From Victivallis sp. Marseille-Q1083 (GTDB lineage Bacteria; Verrucomicrobiota; Lentisphaeria; Victivallales; Victivallaceae), in the NCBI RefSeq assembly GCF_903645315.1, contig NZ_CAHJXL010000001.1, positions 2,551,990-2,615,989 of the forward strand: 64,000 nt of DNA. The letters run 5' to 3'. Below the pieces are notes generated by a model that had not been told where the DNA came from, made no database searches, and was given only the letters and a program-made list of their open reading frames with translations. Position 1 is the stretch's first letter. Every line of letters begins with the position of its first letter. A program made the position numbers and the translations under genes. Shown piece by piece: positions 1 to 10,517 of the stretch.

Positions 1-771
1 GCGCCGTCGCTGCCGGATTCGGAGTGGAAAAAAGCCGATGCCGTTTACAGGCGCGACAGTTCCGGCGGCGGCGCCTGGCAGTACCGGAACCGGCTGCCGG
101 AACAGTGGTCGCTGGAATGGGGCACCTATACCCTGACCGTCAAGCCGACCGGTTTCGGGCACTTGGGGTTTTTCGCCGAACAGTATGCCAACTGGGCGTG
201 GTTCCGGCAGCTCATTCCGACGATGGGCGACGCAGTCAGGACGTTGAATCTTTTCGGCTATTCCGGCGTCGGTTCGATGGCGATGGCGGAAGCCGGCGCC
301 AGGGTGACGCACCTGGACGCGGCCCGCGGCATGATCGAGTGGGGGCAGGAAAATCAGCGGAGCAATCCGCAGGTGCCGGATGCCATCCGCTGGATCGTCG
401 ATGATGTCAACAAATTTTGCGCCCGGGAATTGCGGCGCGGCGTCAAATACAACGGCATTGCACTGGACCCGCCGACGTTCGGCCGCGGCAGCAAAGGACA
501 GGTATGGAAAATCGAGGAGGATATCCGGAAGCTGCTTGAAATGTGCCGGGAGCTGCTGGATCTGGAACGACCGTATTTCATCGTGCTGAGCAGCCATTCG
601 CCGGGCTTTTCCCCGCTGGTGATGGGACGGCTGCTGCAGGAGATCCTGCCGGATGGCGTGGTGGAGAATCGTGAAATGAGCATTCCGGAAAGTACCGGCA
701 AGGTGTTGCCGGCCGGCATGGCTTCCCGGCTTGTCGGCGGGAAAAAGATGGCCTTTTCGTTGCAAAATTGA
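1..771 (+). CDS. class I SAM-dependent methyltransferase, 5' truncated
   Basis: The reading frame is open from base 1, so the N-terminus lies outside the window; 256 residues are visible. A conserved stretch around residues 50-65 (GHLGFFAEQYANW) precedes a SAM-binding motif I (LFGYSGVGS), an acidic motif II (HLDAA) and a DPPTFGRG catalytic loop. This set matches the Methyltrans_SAM family of 23S rRNA methyltransferases related to RlmI/RlmK. The DPPTF loop is usually seen in enzymes that methylate bases in RNA, but the exact target nucleotide cannot be read from the sequence. It is the only plus-strand gene before a convergent minus-strand block. Confidence 0.85.
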   Translation, partial: APSLPDSEWKKADAVYRRDSSGGGAWQYRNRLPEQWSLEWGTYTLTVKPTGFGHLGFFAEQYANWAWFRQLIPTMGDAVRTLNLFGYSGVGSMAMAEAGARVTHLDAARGMIEWGQENQRSNPQVPDAIRWIVDDVNKFCARELRRGVKYNGIALDPPTFGRGSKGQVWKIEEDIRKLLEMCRELLDLERPYFIVLSSHSPGFSPLVMGRLLQEILPDGVVENREMSIPESTGKVLPAGMASRLVGGKKMAFSLQN

Positions 772-1086
772 TGTCATGGGCCAAGCGGTGTCCGCCCGGC
801 CGGACCGCGTCCGGGGACTGTCCGCGACGCGGCAGCAAAATACCGGCGGCTCCGGTTTTATCGGAGTGACCGACGCTTTCTCTATCTTGAAGGGAAGCGC
901 GGTTTCATAAGACTTTTCAGCACCAGTGGTTTTTTATGCAAAGGAACGAATTCGCAGCCGCAATCGGGTTGTAGAAAGGGAGCGCCGGAGGTTCCGGCGC
1001 TTCCCGAAAACGGCATCGCCCGCTGGATACGGACCGGCCGGCGGATTCTGACAGGCCGCATCCGGGAGGTTCGCTTTCTTAGATTT
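772..1086. other. convergent intergenic region
   Basis: No gene is visible. The region separates two convergent genes. It holds a short hairpin (ACCGG/CCGGT, about 842-852) followed by TTTAT, a possible weak terminator for the methyltransferase, and a longer hairpin at about 979-1005. The longer hairpin belongs to a structured repeat described separately and read on the minus strand. Confidence 0.6.
981..1050 (-). repeat. 3'-end structured repeat, copy A
   Basis: Read on the minus strand, this is about 70 nt located just after the ADP-ribosylglycohydrolase stop codon. It aligns with a second copy at 17982-18052 that follows trpA. Both share the blocks GAATCCGC, GTCCGTATCCA and CGGGCGA, and both end in a hairpin with an AGCGCCGG/CCGGCGCT stem. 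The sequence outside the stem is also conserved, so these are related copies and not two chance terminators. Function is unknown; a REP-like element or a transcript 3'-end structure is plausible. Confidence 0.6.
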
Positions 1087-2523
1087 TTAGTCGAAGGCGT
1101 CTGTGAGCCATTGCTTGGTGGCGACATCGCCGATGCCCATGACCCATTCCAGTTCCTCCATGCCCGCCAGCGGCGACAGGACGATTTTCAACTCATATTC
1201 GCCGGGAAGCAATTTCCGGTCGAGCCATTGGTTGAGCGGCGCCCGGTGGAAGGACGGCACCATGGCGCCGCCGTCCCGTCCGAATATGAATTCATCGTCC
1301 AGATAAACCCGGGAAATGGCCGAAGAGTTGACCATCAGCCGATAATTGTCGCTCCGCCGAATCTTGAATTGGCGCCGGACGATGACTTGATAATCCGGCG
1401 TCAGCCCGGTTGCCGGATAACGGCACCACAGCCCGGGAAATTCCATCGGCTGATAATGGGGCGTCAAACCGTTTTTCTTGTTGCCGAGGTTGACGACGGC
1501 GATTTCAACTTTGTTGGCCAGTTTCGGCCACTCCGGTTCCGGGTCGGCGCTGGCGGCATCCCGCAGGCGGATCCGTTTGCGCAACCGGTTGATCATGGCG
1601 CAAAAATCATCGAGCGTGGCCGGCGGCGTGATTCCGACGATGCCGTCGTTGAGCACCAGTTTGTTGCCGATCGGTTTCAGCCATTCCGCCCCGATGGCGT
1701 TCGGGTTCCGCAGGCCGAGGATGGCGCCAACGCTGGCCGCCGTGCAATCGGTGTCCTGCCCCATGTTGGCGGCCAGACAGATGCTGCGGCTGAAATCGCC
1801 TTTGCCGAGCAGCAGGCCGGCGACAATGAATGGCAGGTTCATGACTACCGAGGTAAAGTTTTCACAGTAATACGTTTCCATGATCTGCCGGCGGATGACG
1901 GCCGGATCCTCACTCCGGGCGCACCAGTTGCAGGTGTCGGTCAAAGCGCGGTGCAGCACGGAAGTTGCCGGAATGTAATGCAGTGCGGAAGTGACCAGGC
2001 TGTCAAGATCGGATTCGAGGAAAGCCATGCTTTCCAGCGCCGCCAGATAGATTTCCGCCCACAAACCGTCGCCGTCGTGGTCGACGCAGGCGTCCTCGTA
2101 GGCGAATTTGGCCGCCAGTTCCGGATTGCCCGGCGCCAGCGAAGCCCACAGTTCACTGCGGATGGCCGCACCGAGGCCGTCGATGAAAAAGTTGTCGTAG
2201 CGGCCGGAATGGGGCGGGCGGATGCCGCGCCGGAGATTGCGGATGGCCATGCCGTATTCGTCCCAGGGGAAATTGACGTTGGCCAGCCAGCCGTCGGCCA
2301 GCGTTTGCCGGTCCACCACCGGCGTTTCCATCCGGTCGAGCAGACAGGCCCATAACACCTGCAAATCGATGTCGTCGTTCGGGACCATGTCGGTCGGCAC
2401 CGGGTCGTAAAAGGTCAGGCGCAGCGGTCCGGACAAGCCTTCATAAGGCTGTCCCAGCGTGCCGCCGACCGCTTTTCCGAACCAGCAGCCGCGCAGCTTT
2501 CGCAAGTAAAGTTGTTCGTCCAT
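1087..2523 (-). CDS. ADP-ribosylglycohydrolase family protein
   Basis: A 478-residue protein. The N-terminal ~300 residues are an ADP-ribosylglycohydrolase (DraG/ARH-like) domain: an opening GCWFGKAVGGTLGQP (residues 12-26), a metal-site NDDIDLQ (49-55) and the second metal cluster NMGQDTDCTAASVGA (253-267). Such enzymes remove ADP-ribose from proteins or small molecules with Mg ions. The C-terminal ~150 residues look like a beta-rich accessory domain I do not recognise. The ATG at 2523 starts the DraG-like part; the longer upstream frame overlaps serS and is spurious. It is last in a minus-strand block after serS, separated from it by a possible terminator. The substrate is unknown. Confidence 0.85.
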   Translation of the reverse strand: MDEQLYLRKLRGCWFGKAVGGTLGQPYEGLSGPLRLTFYDPVPTDMVPNDDIDLQVLWACLLDRMETPVVDRQTLADGWLANVNFPWDEYGMAIRNLRRGIRPPHSGRYDNFFIDGLGAAIRSELWASLAPGNPELAAKFAYEDACVDHDGDGLWAEIYLAALESMAFLESDLDSLVTSALHYIPATSVLHRALTDTCNWCARSEDPAVIRRQIMETYYCENFTSVVMNLPFIVAGLLLGKGDFSRSICLAANMGQDTDCTAASVGAILGLRNPNAIGAEWLKPIGNKLVLNDGIVGITPPATLDDFCAMINRLRKRIRLRDAASADPEPEWPKLANKVEIAVVNLGNKKNGLTPHYQPMEFPGLWCRYPATGLTPDYQVIVRRQFKIRRSDNYRLMVNSSAISRVYLDDEFIFGRDGGAMVPSFHRAPLNQWLDRKLLPGEYELKIVLSPLAGMEELEWVMGIGDVATKQWLTDAFD

Positions 2524-2542
2524 GAGGTTCCTTTCAAGGTTC

Positions 2543-2589
2543 TTGGAAAAATAATTACTCCGGAACAACCGTTTGAACGGCTGCTCCGG
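2543..2589 (-). terminator. intrinsic terminator or attenuator between serS and the ADP-ribosylglycohydrolase gene
   Basis: On the minus strand a 13-bp stem (two G-U pairs, TTGA-type tetraloop; arms 2560-2572 and 2577-2589) is followed by an A/T-rich stretch containing TTATTTTT. It lies 12 nt after the serS stop and would reduce read-through into the downstream gene. Confidence 0.6.
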
Positions 2590-2600
2590 AACGGATTCCT

Positions 2601-3848
2601 TTATCTGGCCGGTTCGATCCGGTCGAAGCCGACCAGCGGCCGCAGCACTTCCGGCACGAGGACCGAGCCGTCCGGCTGCTGGTTGTTTTCCAGGATGGCG
2701 ATCAACGCCCGGTCGGTCATCGCGGTGGCGCTGATGGTATGGACGAAATCGCGCTTGCCGTCGCTGTCCTTGTAACGGATGTTCAGCCGGCGGCTCTGGA
2801 AGTCGGTCAGGTTGGTGTTGCTGGTCACTTCGCGGTAGGTGCCGAAACCGGCGAACCAGGCTTCGATGTCGTATTTTTTGTATCCGGGCGCGCCGAGGTC
2901 GCCGACGCAGACGTTGACGACATGATACGGCAGTCCGAGCTGCTGGAGCAGATATTCCTCGTTGGCCAGGCAGAATTCGTGATATTTGACCGAATCTTCC
3001 GGCTTGCAGAAAATGATCTGCTCGACTTTGTGGAACTGGTGCACCCGGAAAATTCCGCGGCTGGCTTTGCCGTAACTGCCGGATTCGGTTCGGAAGCAGG
3101 GTGAAAAGGCGGTGTAGCACAACGGCAGTTTGCCGCCGTCGAGCACCTCGTCGGCATGATAACCGACCAGCGTCTGCTCCGAAGTGCCGATCAACGCCAG
3201 GTCTTCTTTTTCCAGTTTGTAGGTCTGGTCGGCGAAAAATGGCAGATACCCGGTGCCGAACAGCGTTTTTTCCTTGGCGGCGCACGGCGTCATGAAAAGC
3301 GTGAAACCGCGGTTGATCAATTCGCGCTGCGTCCAGAAGAACAGCGCCTGCGCCAGTTGGGCGCCTTTGCCTTTCCAGTAATAGAAGCCGGACTGCGCCA
3401 CCTTGGCGCCGCGCTGGGTGTCGATGATGTCCAGCAGTTCGCCGAGTTCCTGGTGATCGCGCACTTTGAAGTCGAAGCTCGGAATGACGCCGACTTTGCG
3501 CAATTCGACGTTGTCGGCGTCGTCTCTGCCGTCCGGCACATCGCCGGCGAGCAGGTTCGGCAACCAGGAAAGCTGTTCGTTGATCTTGCTCTGGAGCGCA
3601 TCCAATTCCGGTTCCGCCGCCGCCAGTTTTTCCTTGAGCTCTTTCACCTGGTCGCGGGCTGCCGGGTTGTCGCGGCACTCCTTGCTCAGCGCGTTCCGCT
3701 CCGCCCGCATCGTTTCGACTTTCGTGGTCAGTTCGCGATATTGTCTGTCCAACGCGGCGAGCGCATCGATATCGACGTTGCAGCCGCGCCGCGCGGCATT
3801 GGCTTTGACCAGTTCGATGTTGTCGCGGATCAATTTGATATCAATCAT
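2601..3848 (-). CDS. serS: seryl-tRNA synthetase
   Basis: A 415-residue class II aminoacyl-tRNA synthetase that charges tRNA-Ser in the cytoplasm. The N-terminal ~110 residues (MIDIKLIRDNIELVKANAARRG, then a heptad-rich stretch) form the long tRNA-binding coiled coil. Class II motif 2 is visible as CFRTESGSYGKASRGIFRVH followed by QFHKVEQ, and motif 3 as the C-terminal segment ending LVPEVLRPL. Length is near the usual ~425. It starts 20 nt downstream of the rpiB-glyA fusion gene on the same strand, so the two are probably co-transcribed. Grouping serS with serine hydroxymethyltransferase puts serine formation and serine charging in one operon. Confidence 0.97.
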   Translation of the reverse strand: MIDIKLIRDNIELVKANAARRGCNVDIDALAALDRQYRELTTKVETMRAERNALSKECRDNPAARDQVKELKEKLAAAEPELDALQSKINEQLSWLPNLLAGDVPDGRDDADNVELRKVGVIPSFDFKVRDHQELGELLDIIDTQRGAKVAQSGFYYWKGKGAQLAQALFFWTQRELINRGFTLFMTPCAAKEKTLFGTGYLPFFADQTYKLEKEDLALIGTSEQTLVGYHADEVLDGGKLPLCYTAFSPCFRTESGSYGKASRGIFRVHQFHKVEQIIFCKPEDSVKYHEFCLANEEYLLQQLGLPYHVVNVCVGDLGAPGYKKYDIEAWFAGFGTYREVTSNTNLTDFQSRRLNIRYKDSDGKRDFVHTISATAMTDRALIAILENNQQPDGSVLVPEVLRPLVGFDRIEPAR

Positions 3849-3868
3849 TCTACCAGTTCCCTTATTGC

Positions 3869-5587
<1,719 letters not shown>

Positions 5588-5614
5588 CTGATTGTTCCTC
5601 CAGTCAATAATATT

Positions 5615-6064
5615 TCAGGTCGAAAATGATACAGTCAGTTGTTCGAATAACGCATCCAGCGCCGGCTGCATTGCCAGAAAGCATTGTTCATAACAGGCGA
5701 CCGAGCCGCCGAAGGGGTCCGGAATGTCGCCGTTCGGGAGCAGGGTGCGCACTTTACCGCTGCAGTCCGGCCAGGCGGCCAGCAACGCCGCCCGGTGCGA
5801 CCGGGTCATCGTCACCACCCATTCGGCTTCCGCCAGCAGAACTGCGGTCAGGCGGCGGCTGTGGAAACGGCTCAGGTCCAGGGCGCGATTGGCCATCACC
5901 GTCAGCGCTTGAGCGGATGCCGGCGCTCCGTCGGCGGCATACAAGCCGGCGGAGCCGACCCGGATGTCATCGCGCCCGGCGGCGCGGCAGCGGGCGGCAA
6001 AATAGGCTTCGGCCATCGGGCTGCGGCAACTGTTGCCGGTACAGACGAACAGGATGGTTTTCAT
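5615..6064 (-). CDS. low-molecular-weight protein-tyrosine/arginine phosphatase family protein
   Basis: A 149-residue LMW-PTP fold protein. The phosphatase P-loop CTGNSCRS (C8-X5-R14) opens the protein and the general-acid loop is DIPDPFGG near residue 115. I chose the ATG at 6064 because the P-loop sits immediately after it, as in the family, and an AGAGAAG ribosome site precedes it; the upstream in-frame extension has no homologous character. It starts an operon with the rpiB-glyA fusion 27 nt downstream. That neighbourhood resembles ywlE-ywlF-ywlG-glyA of Bacillus, where YwlE is a protein-arginine phosphatase, but the substrate here (Tyr or Arg) cannot be decided from the sequence. Confidence 0.9.
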   Translation of the reverse strand: MKTILFVCTGNSCRSPMAEAYFAARCRAAGRDDIRVGSAGLYAADGAPASAQALTVMANRALDLSRFHSRRLTAVLLAEAEWVVTMTRSHRAALLAAWPDCSGKVRTLLPNGDIPDPFGGSVACYEQCFLAMQPALDALFEQLTVSFST

Positions 6065-6365
6065 TGCTTCTCTTGACTCTCCCGTTTCGAGGCTTTTTCG
6101 TGCCGGAAGGCGTTGCGGGCGTTCCGGGCGGCGGATGTTTCGTGAAAACATAATATAGCACTGTCGCCGGAGAATGAAAACTTTTGAAATGTTTTTTTGC
6201 CGGGATGACCGCGGGCCGATTTTTAAGTGAGATTTTTGTTGAAAACCGGAAAATCGGCTTTGCACAATGCCGTGGAAGCGTTTATAATATAGATTTATAA
6301 TTTGAAACGTCTGTAATATATATCCCGGAAAATTTTTTAAAACAATCTATTATTTATTTTAATTT
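6065..6365. other. divergent promoter region
   Basis: About 300 nt between the divergently transcribed phosphatase operon and trmB. The half next to trmB is AT-rich and contains the trmB promoter listed separately. No extra ORF or structured RNA is apparent. Confidence 0.6.
6260..6288 (+). promoter_or_regulatory. sigma70-type promoter for the trmB operon
   Basis: TTGCAC (6260-6265), a 17-nt spacer and TATAAT (6283-6288), about 75 nt upstream of the trmB ATG. The trmB start itself lacks an obvious Shine-Dalgarno sequence; the 30 nt before it are nearly all A/T. Confidence 0.6.
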
Positions 6366-6998
6366 ATGATGGAATCGAAAGCAGAGGATCGCCATATCAC
6401 CATTTTGACCGATGTCTACACCGTGCTGCCGGTGGCGGCGCTGGCGCGCGGCAGACGGCGGGTCGAACTCGATTTGGGGTGCGGCAAAGGTTCATTTACC
6501 ACCCGGTTGGCCCAACGGGACGCTGAAACGCTGGTATTGGCGGCGGATGTGATGATCGGCCGCCTGCGCAAGCTGGTGAAACGCAATGAACGGGAACAGG
6601 TCGACAACATCGTGGCGCTGCGGGTGGAAGCCCGGATGCTGCTCGGCATCATGCTGCCGGACCGGTGCCTGGACCGGCTGCACATTCTCTGCCCGGATCC
6701 CTGGCCGAAAGGGCGGCATCGCGGCAACCGTTTGCTGTGTTCCGATTTTTTGACCCAGGTGCACCGGGTGCTGAAAAGCGGCGGCCACTGGCATTTTTCG
6801 ACGGATGACATGAATTACCTGGAGCAGGTGCGGCAGGTGGTGGCGGCTTCCGGTTTGTTCGAGGAACGCCCGGAACAGCTTGCCGCGCTCGCCGATTTGA
6901 AAAGCGATTTCGAGGAACGCTGGGAGTCGGAGGGCAAGACGGTCCATCATCATCTCTGGGTTGGCGTGGAGCCGCCGCCGGTCACGATCGGACATTGA
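6366..6998 (+). CDS. trmB: tRNA (guanine-N7-)-methyltransferase
   Basis: A 210-residue class I SAM methyltransferase that forms m7G46 in tRNA variable loops. The SAM motif is LGCGKGS (37-43), and the family signature PDPWPKGRH is at 110-118, followed by an RLLCSDFL segment and a C-terminal acidic-aromatic region. Length is typical for short bacterial TrmB. A second ATG directly follows the first. The gene begins a plus-strand block and is followed 4 nt later by a small YqfO-like gene. Confidence 0.95.
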   Translation: MMESKAEDRHITILTDVYTVLPVAALARGRRRVELDLGCGKGSFTTRLAQRDAETLVLAADVMIGRLRKLVKRNEREQVDNIVALRVEARMLLGIMLPDRCLDRLHILCPDPWPKGRHRGNRLLCSDFLTQVHRVLKSGGHWHFSTDDMNYLEQVRQVVAASGLFEERPEQLAALADLKSDFEERWESEGKTVHHHLWVGVEPPPVTIGH

Positions 6999-7001
6999 GC
7001 G

Positions 7002-7325
7002 ATGAAAAATACTGTTTTCAAATTGGAAGTTTATGTGCCGGCTTCGCATGCGGAGGAGCTTAAAGCGGCTTTGTTCGCGGCCGGCGCCGGCCGGTTGGGC
7101 AATTACGACTGCTGCTGCTGGCAGACCGTCGGCCGGGGGCAGTTCCGTCCATTGGATGGCAGCAATCCGTTTCTCGGCCGGCCCGGCGTGGCCGAATCCG
7201 TCGAAGAAGTCAAGCTGGAATTGTTGATGACTGCCGGGGTGCGGGTGGCGGTGCTGGAGGCGTTGCGTCGCGCCCATCCGTATGAAACGCCGGCATTTTA
7301 TTGCTGGCCGGTGGACGTGGAATAA
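7002..7325 (+). CDS. YqfO/NIF3 insert-domain-like small protein
   Basis: A 107-residue protein matching the CutA/PII-like domain found alone or inserted in NIF3/YqfO proteins: KLEVYVPASHAEELKAALF at the start, GNYDCCCWQT, GQFRPLDGSNPFLG in the middle, VEEVKLELL, and AHPYETPAFY at the end (the H-PYE motif is characteristic). No enzymatic activity is established for stand-alone members. A Cys triplet (CCCW) near residue 38 is unusual and might bind metal; that is an inference. It sits 4 nt after trmB and 20 nt before a membrane protease gene, so it is probably part of the same transcript. Confidence 0.8.
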   Translation: MKNTVFKLEVYVPASHAEELKAALFAAGAGRLGNYDCCCWQTVGRGQFRPLDGSNPFLGRPGVAESVEEVKLELLMTAGVRVAVLEALRRAHPYETPAFYCWPVDVE

Positions 7326-7345
7326 ACGAATGGAGAGTCGGCGCG

Positions 7346-7996
7346 ATGTTTTTTATTCACAATCTGTTTGACGATCCGTATTATTTTTTCTCTTCTCTGC
7401 TGTTGGTGGTATTTTCGATCTGTACCCACGAGTTCGTCCATGCCTGGGCGGCGCTGAGGGAGGGGGATACGACTGCGGCGGATGCCGGCCACTTGACCTT
7501 CAATCCGTTTGTCCAGATGGGAGTCTGGTCGCTGATCATGTTTCTGCTGTGCGGAATTGCCTGGGGGCAGGTGCCGGTCAATCCGTCGCGTATGCGGCAT
7601 GGCCGGCGCAGCGCGGCCTGGGTGGCTTTGTCCGGGCCGTTGAGCAATTTTGGATTGTTCCTGATTTTTTCGTCGGTCGCGGCGGTTGGCTATTATTTTG
7701 AATCCGAAGGGCTGTGGCAGCTGATGGCCAGGGGCGCGGTGCTCAATGTGATCCTGGCTGTCTTGAATTTGCTGCCGATTCCCGGATTGGACGGCTGGGC
7801 CGTCGTCGTCAATTATTTTCCCCGGTTGCTGGCGAAAGTCAACAATGAAGTGCTTGCCGGCGTGACCATCGGGTTGGTGCTGCTGCTTTTTATCAAGGGG
7901 TTTGTCTGGTTGGAATACCTGGGCTATTGGGGAACGGGGCTGGCGGTTTGGGGCTGGACCTACGGCATCGACTGGATTGCCCGGTTTTTTTTCTGA
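7346..7996 (+). CDS. site-2 protease family (M50) membrane metalloprotease
   Basis: A 216-residue polytopic membrane protein with the zinc-protease motif HEFVH (28-32) in the first transmembrane helix and the second metal motif NLLPIPGLDG (141-150), in the order seen in compact bacterial S2P/RseP-like rhomboid-style proteases. Four to five hydrophobic segments are visible. Such enzymes cut transmembrane substrates inside the membrane. No PDZ domain is present, so this is the short SpoIVFB/Rv-type architecture. The ATG at 7346 is preferred (GAGAG ribosome site at 7332) because the longer frame overlaps the preceding gene. Confidence 0.88.
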   Translation: MFFIHNLFDDPYYFFSSLLLVVFSICTHEFVHAWAALREGDTTAADAGHLTFNPFVQMGVWSLIMFLLCGIAWGQVPVNPSRMRHGRRSAAWVALSGPLSNFGLFLIFSSVAAVGYYFESEGLWQLMARGAVLNVILAVLNLLPIPGLDGWAVVVNYFPRLLAKVNNEVLAGVTIGLVLLLFIKGFVWLEYLGYWGTGLAVWGWTYGIDWIARFFF

Positions 7997-8095
7997 AGAA
8001 TCAGGCATTCGGTGAAAATAATTCGATACGGGTTGCCGTTTTTTGGTTTGGCGGGAAATGTAAATGTGCGGGAAGGGTTGTTGCAGGAGGAGGCG

Positions 8096-9298
8096 ATGAG
8101 CGAAGAACCGGTTTGGAGTGTCAGTGAAGTCAATGCTGCGGTCAGGGACCTGATTGAGAACAGCCTGATGCCTTTCTGGATTCGGGCGGAAGTCGGCACG
8201 TTGACGATTCATCGTTCCGGTCACGTCTATTTGACGCTGAAAGACCATGCCTGCCAGTTGCGGGCGGCTTATTTTGGCGGCGCGACACTCTGCCGGTCGA
8301 TGAATCTGGCCGTCGGCATGTCGCTGGAGGTGTTCGGCAAATTGACCGTTTATCCGCCGCGCGGCGAGTACCAGTTCACGATCCGGACCTTGCGGCCGGT
8401 CGGGCAGGGGGAGCTGCAGCGTCGTTTCGAGGAGTTGAAGCGGAAGCTGGCGGCGGAAGGTTTGTTCGACGAAGGCCGCAAAAAACCGATTCCGCAGTTG
8501 CCGCGCCGGATCGGGGTGATCACTTCGGCCGACGGGGCCGCATTGCGGGATTTTTTGCAGATTGTCGAGCGTCGTTTTCCCAATTTGTTCATTCGTATTT
8601 ACCCGGCGGCGGTACAGGGTGTCAACGCCGCCGCCGAAGTGGCCGCCGGCATTGCATTTTTCAACCGGACCGCCGGTGCCGACGTTCTGGTGGTGACCCG
8701 CGGCGGCGGCAGCATGGAAGATTTGTGGCCGTTCAATGAAGAACGCCTGGCCCGGGCGGTGGCTGCCAGCCGCATCCCGGTGATCAGTGCGGTCGGCCAT
8801 GAGATCGACTTTACGATCTGTGATTTTGCCGCCGATCTGCGGGTGCCGACCCCTTCGGCGGCGGCGGAGCTGGTCATCGGGCGGCGCGAAGAGTTTTTGA
8901 CCCGGCTGCAACGGTTTGAAAAGGATTTGAAACAGGCGCTGCGGTGGTGCTGGCAGCAGGCGCAGCAGCGCCTGAAACGGGCCGAACAAAGTTACGTGTT
9001 CCGTGAGCCGGTACACCTGGTTCAGATCAAAATGCAGCAGGTGGATGAACGGTATGAACGGCTGCAGCGGGTGCTGGGCCGCCGGCTGGAGATGAATCTG
9101 CGGCGGCTGACGGCGGCGGAAAATCGTCTGGAGGCGATGGACCCGCAAGCGGTGCTGAAACGCGGTTATGCCCTGCTGGAGCATGGAAGCGGCGGATTGA
9201 TCACCCGGCCGGAGATGGTGCGTCCGGGGGAAACGGTGCGGGCGCAATTGGCCGATTTCGCTTTGGATATGACGGTGGAGCGCATCATAACGACATAA
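8096..9298 (+). CDS. xseA: exodeoxyribonuclease VII large subunit
   Basis: A 400-residue ExoVII large subunit, which degrades single-stranded DNA in complex with XseB. The N-terminal OB-fold (WSVSEVNAAVRDLIENSL onward) is followed by the nuclease domain motifs GVITSADGAALRDF, RGGGSMEDLWPFNEE and SAVGHEIDFTICDFAADLR, then a long helical, Gln/Arg-rich C-terminus. I chose the ATG at 8096 because a strong GGAGGAGG ribosome site precedes it; an upstream GTG at 8012 would add a non-homologous leader. No xseB is visible next to it, although the two are often adjacent in other bacteria. Confidence 0.95.
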   Translation: MSEEPVWSVSEVNAAVRDLIENSLMPFWIRAEVGTLTIHRSGHVYLTLKDHACQLRAAYFGGATLCRSMNLAVGMSLEVFGKLTVYPPRGEYQFTIRTLRPVGQGELQRRFEELKRKLAAEGLFDEGRKKPIPQLPRRIGVITSADGAALRDFLQIVERRFPNLFIRIYPAAVQGVNAAAEVAAGIAFFNRTAGADVLVVTRGGGSMEDLWPFNEERLARAVAASRIPVISAVGHEIDFTICDFAADLRVPTPSAAAELVIGRREEFLTRLQRFEKDLKQALRWCWQQAQQRLKRAEQSYVFREPVHLVQIKMQQVDERYERLQRVLGRRLEMNLRRLTAAENRLEAMDPQAVLKRGYALLEHGSGGLITRPEMVRPGETVRAQLADFALDMTVERIITT

Positions 9299-9366
9299 AT
9301 TTCTTGCTGAAAGCGAGAAAAAAAGCAAAAAAAGTTAAAATTTTGATAACCATTACGAAAAACGGC

Positions 9367-9395
9367 TTGTCATTAAGCTCAGGGTTAACTATATT
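9367..9395 (+). promoter_or_regulatory. sigma70-type promoter upstream of the XRE regulator
   Basis: TTGTCA (9367-9372), 17-nt spacer, TATATT (9390-9395), 70 nt upstream of the start codon of the double-XRE protein. It lies in an AT-rich gap after xseA. Confidence 0.55.
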
Positions 9396-9464
9396 AGTTG
9401 ACAGAAGAACGCAACTGAGGAGTAAGTTGCGCGAGGGTTAAACAATATTTGCTATGAAGGGTAA

Positions 9465-10511
9465 ATGCTGATGGCTATAACTCCATTGAAGAAAATGTTT
9501 GGGGAGCGCATTCGGATGTATCTGGTCACCAATAAAATCCGCCAGCAGGAATTGGCACGCAAGTTGTCGGTTTCCAGTTCGGCGGTTTCCCAGATGCTCA
9601 CTGGAAAAATTGTTCCCAGTATGCAGCAGTTGGATAAAATTTGTGAGGTTTTATCATTGGAATGCAGTCAATCTCTGGAATTAAGAGATTGGTTGACTCG
9701 TATCCGGATCGGCATTGACAACATCAAATCGCCGTTCAATGAATTGCTGCGGTTGTATCGGACCCGCCGCGGTCTGTCGATCGGGCAGCTTTCAAAGCGG
9801 ACCGGCATTACCGTCGCCCGGCTCAACGCGTTGGAAAATAGCGGTGAAAGCCGGCCGACGGCGGATGAAGCGCTGCGGTTGAGCGCCGTATTGGAGTGTG
9901 AGAGCGCCGAATTGATGGAGGTGGCGCCGTTGTTGTGGCAGGCGCCCGGCGCCTATTCGGTGGCGCCGGGCTATCAGCCGGCGTTGAGCTATGCGCCGCC
10001 GAGCGTGACGCCGATGGTGGAAATCGGCGAAGAGGCGATTGCCTACGATCAGAGCGGCCGGCCGGTGGCGCTGATGGGGGCGCAGGAACTGTTCGAATAC
10101 TGGGAGCAGCCGGACTGGATCGACAAAATCGCCAATGCCGAAAAGCACATTCAACTGGAAAAAATGCCGATGGGAACGATCGGGGTGCTGGTGATCGATG
10201 GAATGTCGGTCGGGATGGCGGTCGGCCTGGAGGTTACCATCCTGCTCGGTCACCCGGATCAGCAGGTCGAAGGCGGCATCGTGCTGCGGGCGCTGGACGG
10301 CGGCAAGTTCGAATTGCGCCTGAAATCGCGCAACGGCCTGACCGGCTGCGTGCAGCCGCTGGATCTGGTCGCCAGCGATGCCCGGCGTTTTCTGCCGGTG
10401 CTGGAAGTGACCATCCGTCCGGTGGTGACGCCGCATCCGGCGATTGATCCGGTCCCGGAGATCGAATTGGACCCGGAGATCGAATCGGAACCGGAGGCCG
10501 ACGAGGAATAA
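9465..10511 (+). CDS. transcriptional regulator with two XRE-type helix-turn-helix domains
   Basis: A 348-residue protein. Residues ~10-70 form one XRE HTH (IRQQELARKLSVSSSAVSQ is the recognition region) and residues ~85-145 a second (LSIGQLSKRTGITVARLNALE). After a Pro/Ala-rich linker, residues ~230-320 (PMGTIGVLVIDGMSVGMAV, then GGIVLRALDGGKFELRLK) resemble the beta fold of S24/LexA-like C-terminal domains, but I see no clear Ser/Lys protease dyad. The tail is acidic with repeated PE/IE units. It is followed 6 nt later by a membrane protein gene. Target genes are unknown. Confidence 0.75.
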   Translation: MLMAITPLKKMFGERIRMYLVTNKIRQQELARKLSVSSSAVSQMLTGKIVPSMQQLDKICEVLSLECSQSLELRDWLTRIRIGIDNIKSPFNELLRLYRTRRGLSIGQLSKRTGITVARLNALENSGESRPTADEALRLSAVLECESAELMEVAPLLWQAPGAYSVAPGYQPALSYAPPSVTPMVEIGEEAIAYDQSGRPVALMGAQELFEYWEQPDWIDKIANAEKHIQLEKMPMGTIGVLVIDGMSVGMAVGLEVTILLGHPDQQVEGGIVLRALDGGKFELRLKSRNGLTGCVQPLDLVASDARRFLPVLEVTIRPVVTPHPAIDPVPEIELDPEIESEPEADEE

Positions 10512-10517
10512 CGGTTC

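Noticed and set aside
1087-3678. 863-codon open frame on the minus strand covering two genes
   Set aside because: Only the part from 2523 down is DraG-like; the upstream half is an Arg/Gln-rich shadow of serS, in a frame opened by high GC content.
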